From Rhizophagus irregularis (lineage: Eukaryota > Glomeromycota > Glomeromycetes > Glomerales > Glomeraceae), in contig NC_089432.1 in NCBI RefSeq assembly GCF_026210795.1, positions 2,480,001-2,544,000 on the forward strand: a DNA stretch of 64,000 bases, given 5' to 3'. Numbering within the stretch: the first letter of the stretch is position 1; the number at the start of each line of letters is the position of its first letter. Both the position numbers and the translations under genes were made by a program. Shown piece by piece: positions 24,944-35,420 of the stretch. A model generated the notes under the pieces. It did not search any database, was not told the origin of the DNA, and saw only the letters and a list, made by a program, of their open reading frames with translations.

Positions 24944-26026
24944 CTTATCTAATCAAATTTATTTCTTTTCTATTTTATTTATTTTTTTTATCTATCTTAT
25001 CCCTTCTTTATTTTGTCTATTTTGTCTCTTTTTTTTTCGTTGAACAGCTCCTTCATATATTTTTGTGTTTTTTTTTATTCTATTTCATCTAACTTTCAAC
25101 TTCACTATTTTTTTCGGGTATATTTATAAATTTTGTTATATCAAGCGATCTGCAAATTATTTTGTACACTCTGACATTTGAAAAAACATTCCCTTCACGA
25201 ATGAAATAAATCATCATCCCGGTTTCCCAAAAGTAGGGGAATTCAATAAAGCTGATCTTTATAAGGATCTACCGATGTGGGCTGATGTGTAAATTTCAAT
25301 GTTTTGACACGTGAACACGTGAGTACGTTTTGAACTTACATAGTAATAAATAATAAGATCGTTTGAAAATGGAATCTTTTCTTTCCTCTTCGTTTTGTAA
25401 AATGGCGCAGTAAAAGCCGCACCTTTTCGTGTAAAAAAATATTTTACTTTAGGTTCGGAACTCGGAAGATACAAAAAAAAAATTTATTTTACCTTCGTGT
25501 CATATATACTAAAATAAAGAGATTTTTAAGAGTATTAAATGACTTGATCCTTTCTCTATTCTTGAAAAAAAATTATATTACGAAGGTTTAACTACTTTAT
25601 TCAGATTCCTTATTAATATGTACTAACTTTAAAATAAATTATGTTAAATTAGGAGTTCCATTTTAGATATTTCATTCTAAATTATAAAAACTCATTTGTT
25701 TTAACCTTTTATAAATTTACTTTATTACCTTTTTTAGAATTTTTTTTTTCGTTAAATTTTTAATCCCACGTTTTGTGGTAATCAGTATAATCAGTGAACG
25801 TGGCAAACGTGGCAAACTCATGCGCAATTTTGAAGATCAGACAAATGACATCGTCAGCTTATAAAAAAAATTAAATCTTTCCATTTTAGAGTAAGGTACA
25901 CGTTGATCCAATCGTTTGCACAATTTATTATCACACTTATACAAATAATAAGACTTTAGATTATAACGTGACATCAACATCGAAGAAGAAAATATTAAAT
26001 GTATTATATCGAAGATGACCTCTGAC
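24944..26026. other. Intergenic, 1.1 kb
   Basis: This is the region upstream of P450 gene 1, with T-rich runs just before the start codon. The 17-mer aaaatggcgcagtaaaa near 25400 recurs inverted at about 29867. A short ORF at 25259-25474 has no family signal. I see nothing else. Confidence 0.5.
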
Positions 26027-27126
26027 GGGACCCCGAAATATATATAAAAAGGTAAGGTGGGCCTTCGAACTTTTTACTAATAGCTGTACGCAAGGGTTTT
26101 CTATAAGTTACTGGAAAAAATGCGCAAATTAATTTTCTAACCACCGATCATCATGTGATTTACCTATTGTTTTTGTTGATCAAACTTAACTGTTAACGCT
26201 TATCGAAGAATAATTTTTTTAAAAATTTTAATAACTTTATATATATTATATAAATGTATTTATTAAATGTACAAGCATTACACATTTTTTTGCATTAAGT
26301 AAAGTGCTACATATTTTTTGCACTAATAGTTATTTATATTTATTTTATTTATCTCAATGAAATATATATATAAAAAATATATATATTTATTTTTATTTAT
26401 CTCAATGAAATATATATATATAAAATATATACAGTATATATATGATCAGCCAAACTACTAAAATACGCAAAATAAACCCTTACTTAAACAATTTAATGGT
26501 CTGACCGTGGCAAAAAAATCCCCAGGTTGTACGTAAATCAATACCCAGAAATATATGTATAAGGGTCAGGTGGCGAAAATTTTTTTTACTATGAGCTGTA
26601 TGCAGAGACTTTTTATATATGGGTAGTACGCATAATTGACACCTGATATTGAAAATCCTGCAAATAAAATTTCAGACATTAAGTTATTAATTATTTTATC
26701 ATGACTTCTATATTATTTATAAAACCAAATACTAATGTGAAAAAAAATAGAATTTATTCTAATTTGCCATTTTTTCAGTAATATTTTCCAAAATTTTACT
26801 TTTTAATCCTTAGAAATTTCTTTCAATTAATACTAGCGGTTAACGTACAGTAAATATATAAGATTAGCCAAATTTAAGCCAAAAATACGCAAACTAATTT
26901 TTTACATATAAAATTTCGATAAAAAATACGTAATCTTGATGACCTAACTATGGATGAAAAATTCTTAGATTGTACGCAAATCAAAACTTTACTCTAATTT
27001 CACTATGATGGCGACGCATCTGTGTATCCTACCCCTGTATATATATTTCTGGGTCCCCATAAAATTTCTCTATGCTGGCGACGTAATTATGCACCTTACC
27101 CCTACATATATATTTCGGGGGGTCTT
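26027..27126. mobile_element. Non-autonomous element, 1.1 kb, terminal inverted repeats and 8-bp target duplication
   Basis: cctctgac occurs directly outside both ends (26019-26026 and 27127-27134). The termini are inverted: gggaccccgaaatatatat... at the left and ...atatatatttcggggggtctt at the right, each followed inward by a ggtaaggtg block. A second, inner inverted pair (cccagaaatatatgtata near 26541 and tatatatatttctgggt near 27037) is of the same family, so one copy seems nested in another. Internal direct repeats (agccaaa...aaatacgcaaa at about 26447 and 26865) support a duplication. It has no ORF. An 8-bp duplication fits hAT-like insertion. Confidence 0.75.
26340..26430. repeat. Tandem duplication of a 'tttatctcaatgaaatatata' unit
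   Basis: tttatttatctcaatgaaat followed by an (at)n run occurs twice in succession, about 54 bp apart, inside the 26-27 kb element. Confidence 0.7.
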
Positions 27127-27462
27127 CCTCTGACATTTTTTGTCGACAAACTTTTAATCAATTTTTATTTTATTTTATTACTAGAAGAGTAGTACTCCAA
27201 AACTATTACAAATAAAAGAAAGACAACATTTACATGTTCTACAACTAATATACGTGTATAGAATTTTGGACGTTAATCCCCTACAGGACCTCACCCTTCG
27301 GACTATCTATTCAAAAAGCTAGGACTACGCTAACCTTTCAAATGGGAAAAAAGAAAAATAAAAAGTGAAACCCGCCCATCCGAAAGATAAAGAGACCTAT
27401 AAAATAAAAGTAAATAAAATTTGTCCTAACTAAAATTGTCAATCTAAAAAGTAAAAATTAAA

Positions 27463-27545
27463 GATCCGTATTTTTCTTTCGGCCAAGGCCGCCACCTGTA
27501 AATACTGTAAGAGGTGGAATGGTTCACACTATTTTAAGTTGTTTG
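27463..27545 (-). ncRNA. Structured 3' block of a repetitive element, copy A
   Basis: It matches 50123-50210 and lies 3' of the element ORF on the minus strand. Two adjacent stem-loops are seen: cggcc-aa-ggccg at 27480-27491, and ccacct (27492-27497) pairing with aggtgg (27512-27517). Copy B keeps the first stem with changed bases (cgacc/ggtcg), that is a compensatory change. A structured RNA, for example a 3' recognition element for reverse transcription or a 3' UTR element, is my inference. Confidence 0.5.
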
Positions 27546-27649
27546 TAAAAATCAATATATATAAATGAATAAATGTAAAAAAAAATGTAGATTTAACTAC
27601 TCGAAAAAGGGTAATTTGACTCTAACTAAAAAATTAAATATAAAATAAA

Positions 27650-28054
27650 CTATTTTGAATTTGACGGTCCCGCTTCTTCAGAGTCATAATCAATATATGG
27701 AGCAGGGCGGGAACGTTTCGATGGTGTATCTATAGGTGAGGAAAAAGATATCCTATTATCATTGATGTTGCGTTTGTAAGGACGGGATTCTAAGGCTGCG
27801 GTATCATCCGAGACAACCAGGGGTTTGTATGAAGGGACGAAAATAGTAGTTTCTCGTCTAATTTTGTAATCTTTAAGAAATTTCTTCAGGTCTCGTTCGA
27901 GAAATTTAGTTGATCGACCCGTGTCGATACGCTCCTTTCTTTTTGTTAAATAATTGGGGATATATTTGTGGAATTCGTCTGTTGAGTACATTAAGAAATC
28001 AACTTGTGATTTACGAGCGTCCAGGTACTTGACACTAGTACCAAGGTGTATCGC
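27650..28054 (-). pseudogene. C-terminal part of the element ORF, beyond an in-frame TAG
   Basis: This stretch is in the same frame as the 493-residue ORF upstream and is separated from it only by one TAG at 28055-28057. The first ATG is at 27991, but the frame is open right from the stop (AIHLGTSVKYLDARKSQ...). The region AIHLGTSVKYL...FLMYSTDEFH...LTKRKERIDTGRS aligns with AQFHGTSMHKL...KFLTNHQNKYH...LAKRKTDQRINRS encoded at 50.4-50.75 kb. This shows that the segment beyond the stop is a real, conserved part of the protein. The tail is Ser/Pro-rich (PSKRSRPAPY, EAGPSNSK). Either the stop is a recent mutation or it is read through. Confidence 0.65.
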
Positions 28055-29536
28055 CTATTGTTTGCGTTCCTCTATTTCTTTTGTTCTCCTTTCTTGGTTT
28101 TCTATGCGTGATCTCTCAAATGCTTGTGTTACTTCTCGATGTACACGTTCATTAAATTCTTGTTCAGCTTGTTCATCGATAGATTTTTCCAGATTATACA
28201 TATATGTGAACCATTCACGAGAACCTGGAGTAATAAAGCAATTGTTAACGTAAATGGGGTCTTTGGGTATAATATCACGGTATTTTTTAGGAATAAACAT
28301 GTTAGGAATAGGGTTGAACGGTTCGGTAACATCAGGAGGTTTTGGTGTGATTTTAGATGGTGTAGGTGGGTTTAAATGTTTCGATAAGGTGTTGATATTC
28401 TTCCAAGTTTTATTTTCATTGGGGTGTCGTTTAGCGTAAAATGGAACCAAAAATGGATAGTCCTCAGGATTCGGTTCGATAAAACTTTTCTTATATACTA
28501 AATGTCGAATGGGGAATTTAATGTACTGATTTTTTAAGAATATAAACTTGTGTTTTCTAGCTGTTGCTAATATAGCTTGGTGATCGTCTCCTATAGCTTT
28601 ACCAAGAACGTGCCGACAAGCACGAGTAAATCTTTTTTCTTGTTTTTGTTGAGTACAGAGATTAGGACTAAAAATCCGTTGAAAGTTGGAAAAGACTTTT
28701 CTGTACATATGTTTACTGCCCAATTTAAGGATTGAATTAGCATCCCGAGCGTGGATTGAGCTGATGTAAGAAACGCCCGTTCTTTTGGAGTAATGATGTT
28801 TAGGCTGACTAGAAAGCCATCTGTGATATAAAAGGTTAGCATGAGAAGATTTATTGTTAATAAAATCTTCATTTGTTTGTTTTTTAAGTATATTATTTTT
28901 TGGTTTGATATTCTTGTAAAAATGGTGTTTAGCTAAATTTTGTTGATGATTGATGCAAGCACATCGATCATGTGACATAATAAAAGGACTAGGGATTCGA
29001 CATAAGGGAGGTGTATAGGGGTTATCAGAATTGTTTTTGAATGAACAAGGGATATAAATTCCAAAATAAAAACGATATCTTTTGTAACTAAAATTAAAAA
29101 AAGTTTTCGTCATCGTGTTCTTTTTTGCCATCAAAGAAGCACGTGATTCAATAATTTTTCTTCTATCCAATAATTTGTTGCGAATTAAATTGAAATATTT
29201 TTGTTGTACACGACGGGGTATAACTCTTTGTAAAGAAAAAAAATGTGTGAGCATGCAACTAATTTGGTATTTGTCATTCGGGAATGAACTCGTGTTACTA
29301 TAACTAATAGGTTTAGTGTTCATCTGATAATCATTTGTGTATATTTTTAAATGAATATTATTGGTGTTCGGGGAACGATCAGCGAGCTCAAAAAAGAAAC
29401 TCCTAGATCGGCGTATTTCATATATCTTGTTAAAACCTGATCGATTTGGTTTGATCACGTGAAATTTTTTCAGGGACACCTGTAGGGGAGTTTTCGATAA
29501 AATTTTTTCCGAAGGAAAAATTTTTTCGGAAGACAT
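28055..29536 (-). CDS. Unrecognised element-borne protein, 493 aa, His/Cys-containing
   Basis: This is a single-exon frame from ATG at 29536 to TAG at 28055, with base composition closer to real coding than its surroundings. The protein is basic, with many Lys/Arg/His, and has a Cys/His cluster MSHDRCACINHQQ at about residue 190. Pro-rich LNPPTPSKITPKPPDV follows at about residue 400, then a charged helix (EFNERVHREVTQAFERS) at the end. I see no reverse transcriptase, transposase or nuclease motif. A truncated relative at 50.3-50.75 kb shows that it is repetitive. It resembles an uncharacterised family that I believe is expanded in Rhizophagus (possibly the one called DUF8211), but I cannot confirm that from sequence alone. 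It should be read together with the segment beyond the TAG. Confidence 0.6.
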   Translation of the reverse strand: MSSEKIFPSEKILSKTPLQVSLKKFHVIKPNRSGFNKIYEIRRSRSFFFELADRSPNTNNIHLKIYTNDYQMNTKPISYSNTSSFPNDKYQISCMLTHFFSLQRVIPRRVQQKYFNLIRNKLLDRRKIIESRASLMAKKNTMTKTFFNFSYKRYRFYFGIYIPCSFKNNSDNPYTPPLCRIPSPFIMSHDRCACINHQQNLAKHHFYKNIKPKNNILKKQTNEDFINNKSSHANLLYHRWLSSQPKHHYSKRTGVSYISSIHARDANSILKLGSKHMYRKVFSNFQRIFSPNLCTQQKQEKRFTRACRHVLGKAIGDDHQAILATARKHKFIFLKNQYIKFPIRHLVYKKSFIEPNPEDYPFLVPFYAKRHPNENKTWKNINTLSKHLNPPTPSKITPKPPDVTEPFNPIPNMFIPKKYRDIIPKDPIYVNNCFITPGSREWFTYMYNLEKSIDEQAEQEFNERVHREVTQAFERSRIENQERRTKEIEERKQ

Positions 29537-30460
29537 ATGTATAGTGTATAATATTTATTATAATAAAGGATAGTAAAAATGTATGTAAACGTGAAAATAA
29601 ATGGTATATTTAAGCGACAGTAGGAATAAAGAAAAAACTCTACTATAACTGCAAGGTTGAATATTACGTAAGGGGGTATATATGACGTTGTCTATTGACT
29701 GTATAATTCTATTAAAAGTAAAACTTTTACCATATGTATATACTAAAAGATATGGAGTGACTTGAGAATATTCGCGAGTTGTTGTAAGATAAAGAAAAGT
29801 ATTAGCAAGCGAAAAAAAAGTGTAAAAAAAACGTCTATTTTGTAATAATAAAAATATTTTACTGCGCCATTTTAGTAAAAATTGGGTTTATCGGAAAGAG
29901 TTTTTTTTTTCTCAAAACTTTTAATCAAATAAGGGATTAATTTTGAAACAATATAGTCCAGTGAGATCACGTGAACAAAATACGGCTAATAGGACAAACA
30001 CAAACTAATTTAGATTTATTTAAGCAAGGAGGACCTTCCAATAACAAACAAGATAAATTAGCGGAAATATTGAATTTTGTTATTGACAATGATGTAGTTT
30101 TTAGTTGATTTTTAGTTGTTTTTTTATATTTTTTTTTCTTTTTTTCCTTTCGTAGGTTTTTTTTTTCATCTAGGTTTTCTCACGGCAGGAACTTGCAGCT
30201 TCGTAGTCAGGTTCAGTGTTTTTTCTAGGTATTTAGTTTTGTTTGTGTAGGACATTTTATATGCCTGGTTACTGTGGGTCGATGGGCAGTTGTTTATGCG
30301 GCTTTATATAGTCACTTAGATATACTGTACATATGGGTGTTTTTATTACACTTGGTATCTCTGATTATATACTTATCACATGAGTTCCATCGCTGTAGGA
30401 CATGAACTAGTTTAGAATGTGGATTATGAAATTGTAATATACTTTATATGATTGATATTA
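29537..30460. other. Intergenic, 0.9 kb upstream of the element ORF
   Basis: AT-rich with poly-T tracts, no ORF. The inverted copy of the 17-mer from 25.4 kb lies near 29867. I see nothing else supportable. Confidence 0.4.
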
Positions 30461-30462
30461 TA

Positions 30463-30890
30463 GTCATAGCTCGATATAACGATTCGAGATAAACCGATTT
30501 TGGCCCACAGCGAACTTTTTTCTTAAACAAAAACCATCTATAATTAATTTATCACTATATACCGACCTTATTATAAATTTCGCGATATTATATATAGCGA
30601 AGTTAATCATAAATCCATATTTATTTATTCGCGATATCTATGACTATGAGTCTCAATTTCGGTACAAATTTCTGTATGATAACATTGTATTGATAGTATA
30701 AACATATTCTAAACTCTAAAGTGATATAAAAATATGATTTTATAATATATTTTTTTAGATATACCGAATTTACTATACATACTTTTTAATATATAAATCG
30801 GTATAATAAAAATATTTGATTTATCGAATATTCGTTATAACGACCCAAAATCGGCTGAACAGAGGAGGGTTCGTTATATCGAGTTCTGAC
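30463..30890. mobile_element. Tc1/mariner (pogo-like) MITE, 428 bp, TA target duplication
   Basis: The left terminus gtcatagctcgatataacga and the right terminus (reverse complement gtcagaactcgatataacga) match at 18 of 20 bases. Each is bordered by TA (30461-30462 and 30891-30892). A second inverted block (accgattttgg near 30491, ccaaaatcgg near 30845) lies further in. There is no ORF. Ends of the type CAGTNNNANCTCG with TA duplication are typical of pogo/Tc1-mariner elements. Confidence 0.8.
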
Positions 30891-31580
30891 TATAATAACA
30901 TGATTATAACGAGTAACGGAGTTAGTTCAAATATATTATAACAGATTAGTTCGGAATTTTCTTTTTTTTAAAAAAAATAATTACTTTTTATTGTTTATAA
31001 CAAATAGAATTAATAAATTGGTAAATATAGTTAATTTTTTCGTAAATAATCAACTAAATGATAAGATTCATTTGAGTTACAATACATTAACACAGAGAAA
31101 TTTCGTGTAATTCTTGGTAAAATTTTTCAGTGAATAATTTTCCGAAAAATTAAATTTTCGTATTAACTAATGATGTCATATTTCTAGAAAATAGTTAATT
31201 GCAACTATTGGACGTTACACTTGACTTGGCAGTGTGACTTATATAGTAATATCGAAATTCCATTCGTGAAACAGAAATAACGGAATATCGGATAAATATC
31301 GGCAATAATAAAAAATTAAGCTTGATCGACATTTTAATTTACTTAAACGTCAATTCATCATCTAAGCAGTATTAAAAAGTTACGTTAACGTTTGTTTCTT
31401 GGCAATGACTTTTTTTTCTTATAAATAAATCCACTAAAAAAATGTCTCGATTTTTTCAGAGCAATTTTAAAATACATTTAAAATACATTAGAAAAATTAA
31501 ACAATTTTAAATATCATAACAATTCTTCTTTATCTACATTTCTTTTTTTTAATTTTATACAAATAATAATTTCATTGAGA

Positions 31581-33097
31581 ATGCAACAAGAAAAGATTCC
31601 AACGATTATTATTGTCGGTGCAGGTATAGGGGGACTTTCTCTCTATCATGCTTTGATAAAGAACAAGGACAAAAAAGTATTCAATGTAAAAATCTATGAA
31701 CGTGAATCTAGTCCTACAGGTATAAAAATTTCTAATTTCTAGTTAAATATGACGTTAACAACATTAAATTTAACTAACTCATAATATCACGTGTTAGATC
31801 GATGGCAAGGATATCATATAGCCTTATCCAATTACGGAGCTAAATCTCTTTTGAACTGTGTTCCGTCCTCGATCGCTTCAAATCTTCCAAAAGCAATGCC
31901 AAATCCAATTTCTGATGTAGAAACTCATGGAATAACTATCACTGATCAAATAGGAAATGTTTTACTTGCCCCTCCAACTAAATCATTTAAAGATGTTTAC
32001 GAAATCGCAAAAATATCTCGTGGTCTATCATCAATTATTACTTATCGTAACCAGTTCAATGGAATAAAAAATGTATTAAATATGTAGAAACTCAAGAAGG
32101 AGTTTGGGTATTTTTTGAAGATGGTTCACAAGAATTCTGTAGTATTCTAGTTGGTGCAGATGGAATTAATTCTCCAAGTAAGTTATAAGGCATTTTTCAA
32201 ATAATGTCTATTATTTAAATTATTCTCAATTAAACAACAAACATTTTTTTTTTATTTCCTATTAGTACGAAAACAAAAATTACCTGAATTACAAATAGTT
32301 AATTATGGAATAACTCATGTTAGTGCAGATGTTTCCGTACCTAAACATCTTATGGATAAGGTAAATAAAATCCATGGAAATGTTTTGATCCGTAAAACTC
32401 TTGGAACAGAAGGAGATTCAACACTCATGATGACACGTTTAATACCAATCAAACAAAAACAAAATGATGAGAAAAATGAACCTCATTATAGGGCAACATT
32501 AGTTTATTCTTATCCCTCTGAATTGGATAACGTTGATGTTGAATCTGATAAAGTTAAAGTTGATGATAATGATCCTGCATCAGTCATAGAACATGTTAAA
32601 CGATTAATTCGAACATTAAGACCAGATTGTAAATTGACTGAATTATTGGTAGAATTGTGGGACTTGGCACCTAAAACAATTCCGAATGATCCAATAAATT
32701 TTCCATTTAAAACTTATAATCCTGTACAACGAAGAATGATGCGAGATATTGATCCAATGTCTATTAAATCATGGACAGAGTTGTATTATTAGGAGATGCT
32801 GCTCATGCTATGAGTCCTATATTAGGATTAGGAGCAAATAATGCTATTCAAGACGCTGATAAACTTTCTCAAGCATTACTTAAATATACGGACAATAATA
32901 TTTCTTTTATTGAAGAATATGAAAAAGAAATGTTAAAGCGAACATCTGCAGATGTATTAAAATCAAGAGCAGCCACATTTAAGACTTCCATGCCACTTGG
33001 GCCTTTTGGTATTATGATTAGAAACAGCATTTTGAGGACTATAAACGTTATGATAAACCTTTATAGTTTTGCGGATAACTTAATTTTTAATAATTAA
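31581..33097 (+). pseudogene. FAD-dependent monooxygenase (aromatic-ring hydroxylase type), two frameshifts
   Basis: Exons 31581-31719, 31798-32177 and 32266-33097 have clean GT-AG introns. The N-terminus has the Rossmann dinucleotide motif IIIVGAGIGGLS and then IYERESSPT. DRWQGYHIALSNYG follows in exon 2, LVGADGINSP closes it, and the second FAD motif GDAAHAMSPILGLGANN sits in exon 3. The family is the flavin monooxygenases of the FAD_binding_3 type. Two breaks are seen. At about 32078-32080 one A is missing, so the frame must shift to reach YVETQEGVWVFFEDGS. At about 32774 the frame must shift again to reach DRVVLLGDAAHAM, and a residue or two may be lost. The expected length would be about 450 residues. 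Substrate unknown. Either a young pseudogene or two sequencing errors. Confidence 0.75.
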
Positions 33098-34251
33098 AAA
33101 ACCATTAATATTTAATTTATTATTTTTAGAATTTTAGAATCTTTATTTATTTATATATAATATTTATATGTATTTATATACGTACAATATATGTATATGA
33201 TTCTAAACACATAGAATATTAGAATATATAGTATATAGATAGAACAAATATTTATTTTTGTTAGAATTATCAAGAATAAAGAGACACTTTAAAAGTTTAA
33301 TGACATGACTTATTTTTCCTTTAATTTTTACATTGTAAATTGAAGTAGCAATTATGTTTTCGATTTTAACTACTTTTTTTATTTATTTATATTTCACGTG
33401 CATCCTGTATATGACCTTGCAAATATAACTTTGTTTTTTTTACAGTCGTTATCAAAATTTTTTAAAAGTTTTTTTTCTTTTTATTCAAATAAAAATCTTT
33501 GAATTAATTCCAAATTTAGATATCGTAATATATAATATATTCGGAATCATCGGATTACTATATCTATTTTTTTATATTTTAAAGTTGCAACATATTTTAA
33601 AATGTTTATATAATAATGAAATTAGTGAAGAAAAAATAGTTTCTGACATGTGACACATTCCAAAAAATGGATTTTGCAGGGCTGTTCCTTAAAAAGTTAA
33701 TTATAAACATTTCTCTAGTCCTTTTTTTTAATTACAGTCGGAACTCGATATAACGACTACAGTTGCCATTGGTTATACCGAACCTGTATATACTGAAAAC
33801 TCGTTATACTGAACCAAGATTATTACGAATTTTATAATTTTGAAAACTGTAAAATAAAAAATAAAATAAGAAAATTGAGCACGAAATATTTTTGTATAAG
33901 GAACTAAAAGTCAATATCAATTACAAATGTAACCATAACAAACGATCGTAAATCATTTGCAGATTTTTTATTATCCTTTCTGAACAAAGTACGGTAACGT
34001 ATTTTTTAAAAAAAAAATTAAACGTAGTAACATAATTTCAATGTCCTTTTAGTTTTATAAGGTTTTCCATAATCAAAAGGAATATTAACAAAGATTAAGA
34101 TTTGATTCTAATTCAAGAACCAAGAATTAGGTTACAATGATACCAATTACCAAACAAATAAGTACTAGTTGATCTACATTAAGTATAAATTATGCAAGTT
34201 ATTTACGCCCTCGTCTCGTTATATATTTATTTTTTCTTTTTAAAAAAGAAA
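33098..34251. other. Intergenic, 1.15 kb
   Basis: AT-rich. It contains one orphan pogo-like terminus at 33735 (listed separately). No ORF of note. Confidence 0.5.
33733..33815. mobile_element. Orphan pogo-like terminus
   Basis: TA followed by cagtcggaactcgatataac matches the ends of the 30.5-kb MITE. Related wording (ggttataccgaacc, aactcgttatactgaacc) continues for about 70 bp. I found no matching right end nearby, so it is probably truncated. Confidence 0.55.
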
Positions 34252-34999
34252 ATGTCTTCGAAATTTTTGAAAGAGTTATCCGACGATTATGAAAAACTTT
34301 TTGAAACAGAAATAGGATATGATGTTATTATATTATTATATATGCAGGAGAAGAACCAAATGTTAAAGAAATTCATGCTCATTCAAATATTTTATGCGCC
34401 AGATCTCAATATTTTCGTTCTGCATTTTCTAATGAATGGGCTAAAAAAGAAGATGGGAAATTTATTTTAAGAAAACCAAATATTCGACCACATTTATTTG
34501 ATATTATTCTTAGGTAATACATGTATAACTTTTATTACGATAATTTTTATTTTTTATTTTTATTTTTTTTAAAAAAAAAATTTTTAAATTAATTATTAAT
34601 GATTAATGTGTTGATTTACATTTGTAGATTCATTTATTGTGGAAATATAAAGGCCCTACTATTTGGATAGCAAAAATCAAAAATTCTACAAAATTAATTG
34701 GAGGTTATAATCCACTTGATTGGAATGGAGATTGTTGGAAAAGTACTAGAGATAGCTTTTTATTCAGTTTTGCAGATTGGAAAAATATTTCTAATACTAC
34801 AACAAAGTTATCTTACATTGATGATGAAGATTATGCTGTTTATTGTAGTAATAATTTTGGACCACAAATGGGTGATTTTACTTGTAAAATAGTCAATAAT
34901 TGGGAATATTATGGCCCTTCATATTACTACACTAGTTTAGAAATTCCAGAGCAAATTACAATAGAAGATTACGAAGTATTTCAAGTAATTAAAAAATAG
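34252..34999 (+). pseudogene. BTB-TLDc protein remnant with the middle deleted
   Basis: Exon 1 starts MSSKFLKELSDDYEKL and carries the front of a BTB domain. An extra 8 bp of 'attattat' type near 34325 shifts the frame; in the shifted frame it reads YAGEEPNVKEIHAHSNILC..., then SNEWAKKEDGKFILRKPNI. The intron 34514-34627 is normal, and exon 2 starts FIYCGNI. After only eight codons the sequence jumps, near 34650 and out of frame, to the C-terminal TLDc half (KGPTIWIAKIKNSTKLIGGY ... DYAVYCSNNFGPQMGDF). The rest of BTB, the BACK-like region and the front of TLDc are missing. BTB-BACK-TLDc proteins are normally cullin-3 adaptors of about 450-550 residues. Confidence 0.75.
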
Positions 35000-35420
35000 T
35001 GTAATATTATTAAAATGGAAAGAAATTAGATAACAAGTAATAATAGTGAAGTTCGAATGAGTTGCTTTAATATCAACGTAAAAAATAATATAATTTATGT
35101 ATGATTATAATGAAACATATGATTTTTTGATTTATAAAGTGAATGAGAAAAAAAAAATGCACGTATGTAAACTTCGATCATAAAATTTTTAATAACTGGA
35201 GAAAATTCATTTCAGTTCAACCCACAGTTATTGGTTTAATATCAGTCTAATAAAAGATTATAGCAAGTATTTTAATCAAAAATACAATAAAATTTATCCT
35301 TTGAAATTATAAAAAATAAATATTTCAATCTAAATATGAAAAAAGAAACTATAAAATTAAATATTATGAATTTTTCGTTAATTCTATACAATTCGAAACT
35401 CAACTTCTACAATAAAACTT

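Noticed and set aside
28124-29303. Several overlapping ORFs on both strands within the element ORF
   Set aside because: Shadows of the 28055-29536 frame; shorter and without consistent composition.
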